This document shows, in pieces, positions 52,074-60,928 of a DNA stretch of 64,000 nucleotides. The stretch comes from Planctomycetota bacterium (lineage in GTDB: Bacteria > Planctomycetota > UBA1135 > UBA2386). A program made the position numbers and the translations under genes. The notes below the pieces were generated by a model, which ran no database searches, had not been told where the DNA came from, and saw nothing but the letters and a program-made list of their open reading frames with translations. The stretch's first letter is position 1. Each line of letters starts with the position of its first letter. The stretch spans positions 62,001-126,000 of the forward strand of contig JADJPQ010000030.1 in assembly GCA_016713175.1 (NCBI GenBank). The letters run 5' to 3'.

Positions 52074-53597
52074 ATGAAGGTTCGACTCGGTGGCCCGGTC
52101 CCCGCGGGACTGGTGGTGATCCTGGCATTGGCGTTCGGTCTGCAGACGTGGGTCGATGACGCCGTCGCAGTGCCGCTGGCGACGCCGGTGTCCGACGCGC
52201 CAATGCCGGCGCTGGTGAGCGAGGCAGCAGAGCGCGTGCCGATCGACGACCGCCGGACCATCACGGTGATCGACGACGTCACCGAACGTCCGATCGCCAA
52301 GGCCCTGTTGTTGCCCGATGCCGGCGAGCGCTGTCTCGATCCGGCGCGGTCGATCGCGATGGCGGACCAGGAAGGGCGGATCGTGCTGCCTGGCGGCGAA
52401 CTGCCGGCGCGCGTCTGTGTCGCCGCTGCCGGCTATGTCGCGGCCGAGTTCCTGGGCGCCGAGGCCGGTGCCGCCGTCCGGTTGCAACCGGCATCCCGAG
52501 TCGACGTTCGCGGTGAATTCGAGGATGGCAGTCCTGCTGCCGGCGCCGTCGTCTCCCTGGCGCGCACTGCGCTCGCGGCCGAAGCGTGGCCGGCGGGATC
52601 CGGACTGCCGCGGCCGGGCGCGGCCGGCATCGGCGTCGGTGTCACGGATGCCACCGGGTGGGTGTCGCTCGATGGCCTCGAGGCCGGGACCTGGTGGTCC
52701 ACGGTGACGAGCGAGGGTGCCTGGAGCGAACAAGAACCCGACGACGGCGTGCATCTTTCCGCCGGTCAGCGCGCGACCCTGCGATTGCGGCTGCGGCGGC
52801 TGGTCGGGTTCGAAGCGACTGTGCTGGGTGGTGAATGCGTGGCGCATCGGCTGGCCGCGGAAGCCGGGCGCTATGAGGCCGCCGGCGCCAACATGCAACA
52901 GGTCGTCCGCTCGACCTGGCTGCTGCACCGCGCGACGCCTGCCGGAGCCGTGCGCGATGCCTGGCTGATCGGCGCCGCCGGTATGCAGCCCGGCAGCAGG
53001 GTCGAAGTCGATCTGTTGATCGCTGGCCGGGGCTGGGTCCGGCGCGCAGTCGAGTGTTCGCTGTGGACGCAGCGCGTCGTGCAGGTGATCGATGTCAGCG
53101 CGGCGGCGCAGCGGGTCGCCGGTCGCTGGTTCTCGTGGTCGGGAGACGCGATCGCGCCAGTGCGCGTGCTGCTGGCCAGCGGTGAGCTGCTCTGGGTAGA
53201 GCCGGGCCAGCGCACCTGGCTGCCCGCTGGCGAGCACCGCATCGCCGATGCGTTCGGCAACGACTGCGATCCGGACTTGATCGCGGTCGCCGATGGCGTC
53301 GAACCGCTGCACGCGAAGTTCGGCTACGGCAATCGGCATGCGCTGCTGCTGGACGTCCGGATGCAGGACGGCAGCAAGCCGCTGTGGGCGACGGCGTCGT
53401 TCCGCCGGATGCTGACCGAACAGGTCGGCGGCGACAGCAGCGCTGCGGTCTGGTACGGGCGCACCTGTCGCGTGTTCGAGGCCGGCACCGAACGGGTGCT
53501 GGTCCGCGCTGGTCTGCTCGGCGGCGACGAGAGCGACCGCGAAGTCGTGCTGGCGCAGCCGGTGACGCCGGTGCAACTGACCCTGCGCTACCCATGA
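52074..53597 (+). CDS. Membrane-anchored carboxypeptidase-regulatory-like protein
   Basis: The 507-residue protein starts with a basic residue-flanked helix (VPAGLVVILALAFGLQTWVD), a signal anchor. Several beta-sandwich repeats follow (TVIDDVTERPIAKALLLPDA; VDVRGEFEDGSPAAGAVVSL; DATGWVSLDGLEAG), as in carboxypeptidase-regulatory-like proteins. There is no catalytic domain. It may be a surface or envelope spacer protein. It overlaps the next gene by ATGA and follows the Cys-rich secreted protein. Confidence 0.7.
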   Translation: MKVRLGGPVPAGLVVILALAFGLQTWVDDAVAVPLATPVSDAPMPALVSEAAERVPIDDRRTITVIDDVTERPIAKALLLPDAGERCLDPARSIAMADQEGRIVLPGGELPARVCVAAAGYVAAEFLGAEAGAAVRLQPASRVDVRGEFEDGSPAAGAVVSLARTALAAEAWPAGSGLPRPGAAGIGVGVTDATGWVSLDGLEAGTWWSTVTSEGAWSEQEPDDGVHLSAGQRATLRLRLRRLVGFEATVLGGECVAHRLAAEAGRYEAAGANMQQVVRSTWLLHRATPAGAVRDAWLIGAAGMQPGSRVEVDLLIAGRGWVRRAVECSLWTQRVVQVIDVSAAAQRVAGRWFSWSGDAIAPVRVLLASGELLWVEPGQRTWLPAGEHRIADAFGNDCDPDLIAVADGVEPLHAKFGYGNRHALLLDVRMQDGSKPLWATASFRRMLTEQVGGDSSAAVWYGRTCRVFEAGTERVLVRAGLLGGDESDREVVLAQPVTPVQLTLRYP

Positions 53598-54019
53598 ACG
53601 CGCTGGCTGTCGTGGTGCGGGTACTGACCAGCATCCTGCTGGCGGCGCTCGCGGTCGCCAAGTGGTTGCCGTTCACCGATGGCGACCTGCTGTTGCCGCG
53701 CTGGAGCTACCTGTGGATCGGGATCGGTGAGGCGGCACTCGCGGTCCTGTTGTGGACGCGCTGGACCCGCCCGGCGGCGGCGCTGGTGGCGGGACTCGGC
53801 GCCATCGGTTGCGTGCTGGCGATCGGCGGGTTCGCGCATGCGTGCGGTTGTGCCGGCGCGCTGCGGCTGTCGCTGGTGCAGCACTATGTGCTCGCGGCGG
53901 TGGTCGCCGGTCTTGGCTGTTCGTTGCTCGGTTGCCGGTCGAGCAGCTGTTCGTTGGTATCGAACATGAAGTCGGAACGCGGTCCGGCGCCCGGAGTGTC
54001 GCGATACGGGCCTCTCTAA
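53594..54019 (+). CDS. MauE/DoxX-like membrane protein
   Basis: The 141-residue protein has four hydrophobic helices: VVVRVLTSILLAALAVAKWL, YLWIGIGEAALAVLLW, AAALVAGLGAIGCVLAIGGF and YVLAAVVAGLGCSLLGC. HACGCAG, just before the fourth helix, recalls the CxC of MauE-type proteins, which help form disulfides in methylamine dehydrogenase or related redox steps. This fits the Cys-rich secreted protein two genes upstream. The start overlaps the previous stop (ATGA). Confidence 0.6.
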   Translation: MNALAVVVRVLTSILLAALAVAKWLPFTDGDLLLPRWSYLWIGIGEAALAVLLWTRWTRPAAALVAGLGAIGCVLAIGGFAHACGCAGALRLSLVQHYVLAAVVAGLGCSLLGCRSSSCSLVSNMKSERGPAPGVSRYGPL

Positions 54020-54140
54020 CGTCGGATCGGGTGGCCGACAAGCCGCGATCGATGCCAGCACCGCCAACCGGCGGGTCGTTGCGGCGGGAAGCTGAAAATC
54101 GCCCCCGAACCGGGCATTCTGTTCGCCCTTCCCCGCCGGC

Positions 54141-55079
54141 ATGACCGCCCTGTCCCAGATCGCGCCATCCTCCGCCCCGGCCCAGGGACGCGGGCCATTC
54201 CGCCTGGCGGTGGCGACCGTGTTCGTCGTGATCCTGACGATCCTCAAGGGCGCGATGACGACCAGCACCGGCTCGGGCATGGCGTTCTCGGACTGGCCGT
54301 TGTCGGATGGCGAACTGATGCCGGAGCGTTCGTACACGACGCTGCCGGGCTTCTTCGAGCACTTCCATCGCCTGGCCGGCGCGACCGCCGGATTCTGTTC
54401 ACTGCTGCTGACGGTGCTGGTGCTGCGCGATCGCGGCACGAGCCAGGGCGTCCGGCGGCTGGCGATCGGCGGGCTGTCCTTGATCATCGTGCAGGGCGTC
54501 ATCGGTGGGGTCGGCGTGCTGAAGAACCTGCCGATGGTCACGTCGGTGACGCACGGCACGTTGGCGCAGGTGACGCTGGCGGTGTTCGCCGTGCTGGCGT
54601 TCCTGCTGTCGGCGCGGTGGCGGGACATCGCGCCGGTGACGGCCGCGGTGCCGGGATGCGGTCGGAAGATCGCAGCGATCGCGGTCGCGTTCACGATCGC
54701 GCAGACGGTGATGGGCGCGATCGCGCGGCATGGTGATCGCAGCCACGAACACATGCTGTGGGGCCACGTCGGCAACGCGTTCGTGGTGTTCCTCGTGGTC
54801 GTCATCGCTGCCGGTGTCGCGGTCGGCAAGCTCGGCACGACGCCAGGCATCCGCGGCCTGGCGCAGGCGCTGGTCGGCATGCTGATCGGGCAGATCGCGC
54901 TCGGTTTCGTGGCGCTGGTCGTCCGCACCGGCAAGAGTCCCGAGAACGTCAACCATCTGGTTCGCGCCAGCCTGATCTCGGCGCACGTGCTGCTCGGTGC
55001 ATTGCTGACCGTCGCGACGACGCTGTTGGCGGCGCACGTCTGGCGCGCGTCGCGTCGCGAACCGGGCGGGAGCGCGTGA
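54141..55079 (+). CDS. ctaA: Heme A synthase CtaA/COX15
   Basis: The 312-residue membrane protein oxidises heme O to heme A. It has about eight helices, and His ligands for the hemes occur in FFEHFHRLAGATAG, TSVTHGTLAQ, EHMLWGHVGN and SLISAHVLLGA. The region STGSGMAFSDWPL is typical of COX15. It is followed by ctaB with a GTGA overlap, then by a DUF420 gene. The genes for cytochrome oxidase itself are not in the window. Confidence 0.9.
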   Translation: MTALSQIAPSSAPAQGRGPFRLAVATVFVVILTILKGAMTTSTGSGMAFSDWPLSDGELMPERSYTTLPGFFEHFHRLAGATAGFCSLLLTVLVLRDRGTSQGVRRLAIGGLSLIIVQGVIGGVGVLKNLPMVTSVTHGTLAQVTLAVFAVLAFLLSARWRDIAPVTAAVPGCGRKIAAIAVAFTIAQTVMGAIARHGDRSHEHMLWGHVGNAFVVFLVVVIAAGVAVGKLGTTPGIRGLAQALVGMLIGQIALGFVALVVRTGKSPENVNHLVRASLISAHVLLGALLTVATTLLAAHVWRASRREPGGSA

Positions 55080-56002
55080 TCGCGATGCCGTTGCTGCGCA
55101 CGCTCCTGGCCTGCTGGGAACTCGGCAAGCCGCGGTTGTCGGGCTTGGCGGTGTTCGCGGTGGTGGCCGGCGTGTGGATGGCCTGGTCGGTGCCGTTCGA
55201 GCACCCGCCATGGCGGCTGGTCGTGGGCACGACAGTGGGCACGTTCCTGGTCGCGGTTGCGTCGAGTGCCTTCAACATGTACCGCGAACGCGAGTTCGAT
55301 CGGCTGATGATCCGCACGCAGGGACGGCCGTTGCCGTCCGGCCGCTTGGCGCCGCGCCAGGTGCTGACGTTCGGCTGGGTCACCGCGGGCACCGGACTCC
55401 TGATCCTGTTCGTCGCGACCCAACGTCAGCCGGGGCCGCGCGAGACGGTCGGTACCGCGAGCTGGCTGGCGACGTTGTTGTGTGCGCTGATCCTGGCCAG
55501 CTACGTGCTGGTCTACACGCCGATGAAGCGCACGACGCCGCTGAACACGCTGGTCGGCGCGATCCCCGGGGCGCTGCCGCCGGTGGTCGGCTACGTCGCG
55601 GTCACCAACGAGATCACGCTCGGCGCGGTGATCCTGTTCGCGATCCTGTTCTGCTGGCAGATCCCGCACTTCCTGGCGATCGCCTGGCGCTATCGCGAGG
55701 ACTACGCCCGCGGGGGTTTCCAGATGCTGCCGGTCGTCGACCCGTCGGGGCACCGGACCAAGTCCACGATGCTGCTCTACGTGGCCGGGCTCGGCATCGC
55801 CAGCTTCCTGCCGTACATCACCCAGATGGCCGGATCGCGCTACGCGGCGGCGGCGTTCTGCCTCGACGTGTTGTTCTTCGTGCCGTCGGTGATCGCCGCG
55901 TTGACGCGCTGGGAGTCGGCGATGCGGATGACGTTCCTCGCCTCGATCCTCTACCTGCCGCTGTTGTTCCTCGCGATGGTGTGGGACCGTCAGTTGCCAT
56001 GA
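55076..56002 (+). CDS. ctaB: Protoheme IX farnesyltransferase CtaB/CyoE
   Basis: The 308-residue UbiA-family enzyme adds a farnesyl group to heme b to make heme O. Both Asp-rich type motifs are seen: NMYREREFDRLMIRTQGRPL and the loop YTPMKRTTPLNTLVGAIPGA, with DYARGGFQMLPVVDPSGH between. Nine helices are expected. The GTG at 55076 overlaps the ctaA stop, and an ATG at 55085 is an alternative start. It works directly before CtaA in heme A synthesis. Confidence 0.93.
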   Translation: MIAMPLLRTLLACWELGKPRLSGLAVFAVVAGVWMAWSVPFEHPPWRLVVGTTVGTFLVAVASSAFNMYREREFDRLMIRTQGRPLPSGRLAPRQVLTFGWVTAGTGLLILFVATQRQPGPRETVGTASWLATLLCALILASYVLVYTPMKRTTPLNTLVGAIPGALPPVVGYVAVTNEITLGAVILFAILFCWQIPHFLAIAWRYREDYARGGFQMLPVVDPSGHRTKSTMLLYVAGLGIASFLPYITQMAGSRYAAAAFCLDVLFFVPSVIAALTRWESAMRMTFLASILYLPLLFLAMVWDRQLP

Positions 56003-56454
56003 TCCAGGACCCGAACGTGCCGGCGGCGCTGCCGTCGGGTTTCGATTTCCGTGTGCTCGCCGACATCGATGCCGGGCTGAATGCGACCGCGTTCGTGTTG
56101 ATCGTCGCCGGTCTGATCGCGATCAAGCGCGGCAACGTGACGGCGCACAAGCGCCTGATGTTGTCGGCGGTCGCCATGTCGGCGGCGTTCCTGTGCTGCT
56201 ACCTCGTCTACCACGCCTGCGCCGAGCCGGTGAAGTTCCGCGGCGAGGGCGCGATCCGCCCGGTCTACTACACGCTGCTGATCTCGCACGTGGTGCTGGC
56301 TGCGGTGCAGGTGCCGTTGATCCTGCGCACGGTCTGGCTCGGGTTGCAGGACCGCCGGGAGCAGCATCGCAAGTGGGCGAAGGTCACCACGCCGATCTGG
56401 TTGTATGTGTCGATCACCGGCGTGGTGATCTGGTACATGCTGTATCGCTGGTGA
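55999..56454 (+). CDS. DUF420 membrane protein (CtaM-like)
   Basis: The 151-residue protein has four membrane helices and the DUF420 pattern: a His in AHKRLMLSAVAMSAAFLCCY, then YHACAEPVKFRGEGAIRPVY, and a SHVVLAAVQVPL helix. DUF420 proteins of Firmicutes (CtaM) are needed to assemble aa3 oxidase. Here it follows ctaA and ctaB with an ATGA overlap, supporting a role in oxidase assembly. Confidence 0.85.
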   Translation: MIQDPNVPAALPSGFDFRVLADIDAGLNATAFVLIVAGLIAIKRGNVTAHKRLMLSAVAMSAAFLCCYLVYHACAEPVKFRGEGAIRPVYYTLLISHVVLAAVQVPLILRTVWLGLQDRREQHRKWAKVTTPIWLYVSITGVVIWYMLYRW

Positions 56455-56463
56455 GGCGACCGG

Positions 56464-57177
56464 TCAGCCGAGCAGCGCGTCCATCCGCCGCCAGATCGCC
56501 GCGATCGGTTGGTTCAGTCGGTGATCGCCGCCGGGTACCAGCCACAGTTCCTTGCGCGGATGCGGGATCGCGGCGAAGAACCGTTCGCTGAGAACGGGCG
56601 GCACGGTGTCATCGGCGGTGCCGTGCGCGATCAGCACCGGCATCGGCAGCCGGGTCGGCAGCAGTTCTTCGTCGAGCTGGCGCGCATCGGCCAGCACGCG
56701 CGGATCCACGGTGAACGCGTAGTCCTGGGAGGTGCGCAGGCGGCCCGCCGGGTCGAGGCGACGTTCCATCCGCGGCAGGAACCCGAGTGCCGGGGCGATC
56801 AGCACCAGCCCGACCACGTCGGCCGGCCGCGCCGCGGCGACGAACGCGGCGACCAGGCCGCCGAGACTGCTGCCGACCAGGATCGCCGGCGTGTTGCCAT
56901 CGAGAATCGCGTGCGTGTCGCCGATCAGTTCGCTGATCGTGGCATGGCCGATCCGGCCGGTCGATTCGCCGTGACCGCGGAAATCGAAACGCAGGCAGCC
57001 GCGACCCCGCGTGCGGGCGTGGGCGAGGAGTGCGGTGCTCTTCTCGCCCGCGCGGACGCTGCCGAGTCCATGCAGGAACAGGTAGTTCGGCGTCGCGCCG
57101 AGAAGCCGATCGCCGACGATCCGTTCGCCGGGGGCCGGCCGCAGCTCGAAGCGCTCGAGCTGCGGCGGCGCGTTCAC
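56464..57177 (-). CDS. Alpha/beta hydrolase
   Basis: The 237-residue protein has the fold's landmarks: NYLFLHGLGSVRAGEKS (oxyanion region), RFDFRGHGESTGRIG, the nucleophile elbow ILVGSSLGGLVAAF, the acid strand VLIAHGTADDTVPP and the final His in VPGGDHRL. An esterase or lipase activity is likely, substrate unknown. The GTG start overlaps the greA stop (GTGA), so it is co-transcribed with greA. Confidence 0.85.
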   Translation of the reverse strand: MNAPPQLERFELRPAPGERIVGDRLLGATPNYLFLHGLGSVRAGEKSTALLAHARTRGRGCLRFDFRGHGESTGRIGHATISELIGDTHAILDGNTPAILVGSSLGGLVAAFVAAARPADVVGLVLIAPALGFLPRMERRLDPAGRLRTSQDYAFTVDPRVLADARQLDEELLPTRLPMPVLIAHGTADDTVPPVLSERFFAAIPHPRKELWLVPGGDHRLNQPIAAIWRRMDALLG

Positions 57178-59360
57178 AGGGCGCGCTCGATGTGCTCGAT
57201 GCGGACCGCGAGCGGGCCATGCGGGCCCGGGATCTCGCCGGTTTCGCCGACCTTCTTGCCCAGGATGCCGGTGGCGATCGGTGCGCGGTAGTTCAGCACC
57301 GATTCGTTGGTGACGTCCCACGGGCCGAGCACCGTGAACGTGCGGCTGATGCCGCTCTCGACCTCGACGAAGCGCACGCGGTTGCCCGGGGCGACGGCGT
57401 CGACCGGGATCTCCTGGTCTTCGAGCAGCTTGGCGGACCGGATCTCGTGGTCCATCGCGGTTGCCCGGGTGGTCAGGTTGCGCTGCTCCTCCATAGCGGA
57501 TTCCCACTCGCTGTTCTCGCTGAGATCGCCCAGCGACGCCGCGGCGCCGATCGCCTTCGAGTTGGTGGGAATCTTGTCTTCGACCAGGATCCGGTACTCG
57601 GCCTTGATCGCTTCGAGTCCCTTGCGCGTCGTGTAGATGTTCTCTTCCTTGTCCCAGAACGGCCGCTCGGCCTTGGCCGTCAGCTCCGGGTAGTTGTCGG
57701 CGACGCAGCGCAGGATCATGTCGGTGATCTCCTGCGGGAAGTCCTCGCCGCTGCGTTCGGTGATGCCGAGATAGGAAGCCAGGTCGTCGCGCGAGATGTC
57801 CTTCAACGCGAGGTTCATGTAGCCGCGTTTGCCGGACAGCAGGCTGGTCAGGCGACCCATGAGCCGGCTGAACAGCGCGTTGCCCTTGCGTTCCGCGTTC
57901 AACACGCGGCCAAGGTGCAGCAGCACGCGGCCGACGGCGACCGCCGCCGCGCGATCCTGCCGTTTGTCGAACACGCCATCGGCGTGGGCGCGGCCGAGCA
58001 GGTAGGTCAACACCGGGAACCGCCGCGGGTACGGTGCGATCTTGTCCCACAGCTCGAGCAGCCGTTCGCCATGGCCCTGCGCGATCAACTGATCGACGAT
58101 GTGTTCCATCACCGACGACGGCGTGTCCGGCAAGGCAGCGAGGCACAGGTCGGCCCACTGCGGACCGAGGGCCTCCGGCAGCAGCTTGACCGCATGTTCG
58201 CGGGACGGCTGGGTCGCCAGCTGGTCGATGGCCGTCGGCTTGAAAGCGCCGGCCGGCGTCAGTACCAGAGCGCGCAGTTCTTGCGCCGCGGCGACCGGCG
58301 CCTTGCGGCCGTGTTCTTCGAGGAACAGCACGCCATCGAGGATGTGCGCGTGGCTGGCTTTCTTGTCGGCCAAGGCCGCTTCGATCGTCTTGACCGCGAG
58401 ATCGAGGATCTGCCCGCGTACGTCGGCGTCCTGGCCGCGTTCGAAGTACTCGCGCAGCACGGCGACACGCTGGCCGAGATCGTTCTGATGCGCCAGGCGA
58501 GCGGCGGCCTCGTCGGCGATGCCGACCGGACGATCGCGCAGCACGAACGTCGGCCGCGTCGGCGTGCCTTCGACCCGCAGCCACGAGTCCTTGGTGGCGG
58601 CGGTCTTGACCCGCTTCCAGAACGCGGCCCAGTCCTTTTCGGCGATGACCGACGGCGACAGCTCGGTCTTGATCTGTTGCGACGTCACCGTGCCGCGGTA
58701 GAGCTTGGCGACGCGGCGGATCAGCACCGCCGGTTCGTGCTCGGACAGTCGGACCAGTTCGGCGTGCTGCAGCAGCTTCATGGCCCGCAGGTCGTCATGA
58801 TCGAGCGGCTTGAACCGGCTCAGCACGGTGTCGAGCGGGAAGTCCTCCCGGCGGCCGCTGGCGAACGCGACGGTCAGCTCCTTCGTCGTCGCGACGAAAC
58901 CCTCGATGACACCTTCGCCCCAGCCGGCCTGGTGGTAGACGACATTGCCCTTGGTGAAGCGGCGCAGCCGTTCGAACTCCAGGATCGCCTGGGCGGTGAT
59001 TTGTTCGGGCTTCAGGCCCGCGCGTTCCTTCAGGACCGGATACCAGTCCTCGTCCCGGTAGCGCTCCATCAGCAGGTCGACCAGCCGTCGCGCCAGCGCT
59101 TCGTTGTGCGCACCGCGTCGGACAACCCGCTGGGCGAGGTCGATGGCCGCATCGAGGTGGCGACCCGAGACCAGTGCTTCGACCATGTTCGAGGCGAGCG
59201 TCAGTGCTCGACTGGCCATGTCGATTTCGCAGAGGGCCTCGATCGTCGCGCCGTAGCGCGGGGCTTCGTCAGGTCTTGGGGACTGGACCGCCTGTTGCCA
59301 GGCAGATTCCAGGGAGTCGAGTTGCTCGGAGCGCGCGAGATGGACGAGGTCGTGCGTCAA
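57174..59360 (-). CDS. greA: Transcript cleavage factor GreA with long N-terminal extension
   Basis: The 728-residue protein ends in a complete GreA domain (residues ~560-728). The coiled coil carries the acidic tip GDLSENSEWESAMEEQ that reaches the RNA polymerase active site, followed by the FKBP-like C-terminal domain (LGPWDVTNESVLNYRAPIAT). The other ~560 residues are helical, TPR-like and include a Tudor-like segment (YHQAGWGEGVIEGF). Chlamydial GreA has a similar large extension, while E. coli GreA has ~158 residues. The start is probably TTG at 59360, with a weak ribosome site. Confidence 0.9.
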   Translation of the reverse strand: MTHDLVHLARSEQLDSLESAWQQAVQSPRPDEAPRYGATIEALCEIDMASRALTLASNMVEALVSGRHLDAAIDLAQRVVRRGAHNEALARRLVDLLMERYRDEDWYPVLKERAGLKPEQITAQAILEFERLRRFTKGNVVYHQAGWGEGVIEGFVATTKELTVAFASGRREDFPLDTVLSRFKPLDHDDLRAMKLLQHAELVRLSEHEPAVLIRRVAKLYRGTVTSQQIKTELSPSVIAEKDWAAFWKRVKTAATKDSWLRVEGTPTRPTFVLRDRPVGIADEAAARLAHQNDLGQRVAVLREYFERGQDADVRGQILDLAVKTIEAALADKKASHAHILDGVLFLEEHGRKAPVAAAQELRALVLTPAGAFKPTAIDQLATQPSREHAVKLLPEALGPQWADLCLAALPDTPSSVMEHIVDQLIAQGHGERLLELWDKIAPYPRRFPVLTYLLGRAHADGVFDKRQDRAAAVAVGRVLLHLGRVLNAERKGNALFSRLMGRLTSLLSGKRGYMNLALKDISRDDLASYLGITERSGEDFPQEITDMILRCVADNYPELTAKAERPFWDKEENIYTTRKGLEAIKAEYRILVEDKIPTNSKAIGAAASLGDLSENSEWESAMEEQRNLTTRATAMDHEIRSAKLLEDQEIPVDAVAPGNRVRFVEVESGISRTFTVLGPWDVTNESVLNYRAPIATGILGKKVGETGEIPGPHGPLAVRIEHIERAL

Positions 59361-59468
59361 CTTCGTTGGCCCGGTTGTGGGGAGAGCGGACGAAAAGGGC
59401 GACGCACGATAGCGGCGAGAGTCCCCGGGCGGAAGCTTGCAGCGGAGATGCTCGCGTCCCGATGCCAG

Positions 59469-60098
59469 TTACTCCGCGAGCCGGCTGATCAACGTGTTGG
59501 CGTTGGTCGCCGAGCACGCCTCGTCGTAGGTTGCCAGTGCAACCTCGTCCAGGACATCGTCTTGGGCGACCAGGATCACGTAGAACTCCTGGCCATATTG
59601 CCCGCGGAACGACACGACCTTCTTCAGGATCGGACTCGCCGCGTCCTCGGCGGCTTCGATCACGACGCTCTTGCCCTCGCGGCCGCGCCCGCGCAGCACG
59701 ATCATCGGGGCGTAGGCGGCGACCTGCCCTTCGGTCATCCTGACTTCGTAGTGGCGTGGCGAGTGGCTGTGGGCCACCCCGGCCTGCCCAAGTCGGTCAC
59801 AAAGTGTTTGCTCCAAACGACTTCCGAGAAGTCTTCCGCCACACCGGCCAAAACCTGCGCCGCCGCCTGCGCCGTGCGCCATCAACACGTCGTCGTCATC
59901 GGTCGCCGGCATCGCGCGCGGCACGTAGATCGGCTTCTGCGACTCGCGGGGCACCTTCTGGCCGTCGCGGACGGCGCGGGTGGCTTCCTTGGCCGACTTT
60001 GGGGCCTTCGGACGGCTCGTACCGGTGCGGGAAGGGGCAGGCTTGGACTTGGCAGGGGGCTTCGCTTTGGTGTTCTTGGTCGGAACTTTCGATGCCAT
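59469..60098 (-). CDS. Basic-tailed protein with possible nuclease-like fold
   Basis: The 209-residue protein has a Lys/Pro/Ala-rich N-terminal ~65 residues (MASKVPTKNTKAKPPAKSKP), probably disordered and nucleic-acid binding. A folded C-terminal domain follows (SRLEQTLCDRLGQAGVAHSH; YEVRMTEGQVAAYAPMIVLR; KSVVIEAAEDAASPILKKVV; YGQEFYVILVAQDDVLDEVA). The strand/helix order recalls PD-(D/E)xK nuclease-like domains, but the expected 'PD' is 'PM', so catalysis is doubtful. A TAGAAT -10 element lies at 60210-60215 on the minus strand. It lies upstream of greA on the same strand. Confidence 0.6.
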   Translation of the reverse strand: MASKVPTKNTKAKPPAKSKPAPSRTGTSRPKAPKSAKEATRAVRDGQKVPRESQKPIYVPRAMPATDDDDVLMAHGAGGGAGFGRCGGRLLGSRLEQTLCDRLGQAGVAHSHSPRHYEVRMTEGQVAAYAPMIVLRGRGREGKSVVIEAAEDAASPILKKVVSFRGQYGQEFYVILVAQDDVLDEVALATYDEACSATNANTLISRLAE

Positions 60099-60353
60099 GG
60101 GATGGATTCCGTGTTGCCAGCCTCCGGCGGTCGATGGCGGCGAGGCGGTTCGCCGCTGCCCTTGCTGGTCTGGCTGAGTTGGGGTCCGTCGCCGACTTGG
60201 CGAACTGGCATTCTACCAGCATTGTCAAGTCTGCACAGGGCTGCGGGGTTCGGGCAGGCCGGTCGGAGGCGGGGCCGGAGACTTGTGTTCGCTTGCATGT
60301 CAGTGGCGGACTTCCAGTTGCGCGCGCCGGCGTTCGCTTCACACTTGCCAGCC

Positions 60354-60863
60354 ATGACCGCCGAACAGTTGCTGACACGACGCCTGGCCGCCTTCCTGGC
60401 GATCGTGGCGCTGGTCGTGGGCACGGGGCTGGTGGTCCGGGTCTGGCCCATGTCGCTGCCGCACGCTGTGGCGGAACTGGAGGATGGCGATCCGGATCAC
60501 GACGAACGCCGGGCGCTGTTGCGGCGGGTGCTGGCCCTGGGCCGGTCGAGTGCGGCGCCGTTGGCGCGATTGCAGGCCGTGATGGCGACCGTTGCGCTGG
60601 ACGACGCTGCTGAGTTTGCCCTCGTCGCGCCACCGCTTGGCGGCGAGGCGTTGGATCAGGTGCCGGCCGAGTTGCTGGCACACCCGGATGCTGCGCTTGG
60701 CGACACCGTCGTGGCGGCTCTGCTGGCGGCAACTGCCGCAGAACGCCGCGGCGATCGGCCGGCGGCGGCCGCCGGCTACCGTCGGGTCGTGGCCCAGAGT
60801 CGGCTGTGGGGAATGGCGCTCGCGGGTCGGCTGGCGAACGCTGGCGCCCTTCGCGTCGGCTAG
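60354..60863 (+). CDS. Single-pass membrane hypothetical protein
   Basis: The 169-residue protein has one transmembrane helix (LAAFLAIVALVVGTGLVVRV, residues ~10-30) and a helical, Ala/Arg-rich remainder that looks like one or two TPR-like hairpins (ALLAATAAERRGDRPAAAAG). The ATG at 60354 was chosen because the helix follows at once; an in-frame ATG at 60297 is the alternative. The 255-nt gap upstream (60099-60353) shows no gene. It is followed by the PilT-like ATPase genes in the same direction. Confidence 0.5.
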   Translation: MTAEQLLTRRLAAFLAIVALVVGTGLVVRVWPMSLPHAVAELEDGDPDHDERRALLRRVLALGRSSAAPLARLQAVMATVALDDAAEFALVAPPLGGEALDQVPAELLAHPDAALGDTVVAALLAATAAERRGDRPAAAAGYRRVVAQSRLWGMALAGRLANAGALRVG

Positions 60864-60928
60864 TCCGGCTCAAGCTCGCTGCCGTACCGCGCCGATGTGG
60901 GGGGCGCAGGAGGCGAAACAAGCAGCGC

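Noticed and set aside
60204..60236. A TTGACA on the minus strand as the -35 of the nuclease-like gene
   Set aside because: It is only 7 nt from the TAGAAT hexamer, too close for a sigma-70-type promoter, so only the -10-like hexamer was noted.
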